Shown one piece after another: positions 63,686 through 64,000 of a stretch of DNA of 64,000 nt. The notes under the pieces are model-generated. The model searched no databases and had not been told where the DNA came from. It was given only the letters and a program-made list of their open reading frames with translations. The DNA lies in assembly GCF_001625305.1 (NCBI RefSeq), contig NW_017804464.1, positions 5,041,269 to 5,105,268 on the forward strand. Direction: 5' to 3'. Position numbers and translations under genes: made by a program. The first letter of the stretch is position 1, and every line of letters begins with the position of its first letter. The DNA is from Branchiostoma belcheri. Taxonomy: Eukaryota > Chordata > Leptocardii > Amphioxiformes > Branchiostomatidae.

Positions 63686-64000
63686 AATTATCATATCAGT
63701 ATCAGGCGACCAGGTGTTGGCGGGAAAATTGATTACAGCGGCGGGATGTTGGCATGTTTAACACACATACACTGTAATCCAACATAGGGCATATAGCCTG
63801 TATCGGTAGACAGCATGTTTTTATTCTCAAGAAAGAAAACTGGCTTGCAGAAGGATCGATGCCATAATTATAACTTGGGGCCGTTTGCGCAATGCCAAAT
63901 TAAAAGCCTTGCTCATATATCTAAGTCTAACCTAGGGGGGGGGGGGGTGATATCCAACGTCTGTTGAAAAAGTATAGAGAAGAAATTTAGGGCGAGATGA

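Larger units (their letters stand above)
60641..64000. other. Upstream flank of the mucin gene; no gene recognised
   Basis: Should include the 5' UTR and promoter, but no element could be assigned with confidence. A TATATAT tract at 61141-61147 is the only TATA-like string upstream, 500 bp from the ATG. Also present: a CT-rich tract (62441-62470), an inverted repeat (62564-62577 with 62623-62636, GGGGATATCATTGG), a G13 run (63935-63947) and two MITEs. Confidence 0.5.

Overview
The window looks like nuclear DNA of an invertebrate deuterostome, most likely a cephalochordate (amphioxus). This is inferred from the split exons with GT-AG introns, tRNA-derived SINEs, short inverted-repeat DNA elements, a decayed non-LTR retrotransposon end, and the domain mix of mucin, SEA, EGF, TSP1, NIDO and AMOP. 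No species can be named from sequence alone.

One enormous gene on the minus strand fills almost the whole window. It starts at 60640 with a signal-peptide exon, crosses an 8.5 kb first intron, and runs leftward out of the window at base 181 without a stop codon. I could place 27 coding exons (about 40,030 nt, about 13,300 residues). All splice junctions are GT-AG and their phases agree from end to end, apart from a handful of small indels inside repeat arrays.

The predicted product, N to C: signal peptide; a 220-residue low-repeat linker; three Pro/Thr/Ser-rich (PTS) mucin blocks (51.2-30.0 kb) ending in a half-EGF; a SEA domain; an EGF; more PTS blocks (27.1-9.9 kb) ending in a second half-EGF; a second SEA domain; a second EGF; a TSP1 repeat; an EGF-like domain; two calcium-binding-type EGF domains; a NIDO domain; and an AMOP domain. 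The NIDO-AMOP order is the one seen in MUC4 and Mesh-type membrane proteins, where a VWD domain follows. That part would lie left of the window.

The gene grew by duplication at several scales: 9-residue PTS units; a 71-residue (213-bp) unit; a higher-order array carrying a conserved [13 protein letters not shown] anchor about 21 times; a roughly 800-bp array in triplicate; a roughly 9.2-kb cassette duplicated together with its intron; and a half-EGF/SEA/EGF module duplicated with identical exon lengths of 113, 190 and 70 nt. Both SEA copies keep the Gly-Ser autoproteolysis motif.

Introns and the right-hand flank (52.1-64 kb) hold no other gene that I can support. They contain five inverted-repeat MITE copies, a foldback element with a clean 9-bp target duplication, a 390-bp satellite array of nearly four copies beside exon 1, and a LINE 3' remnant.
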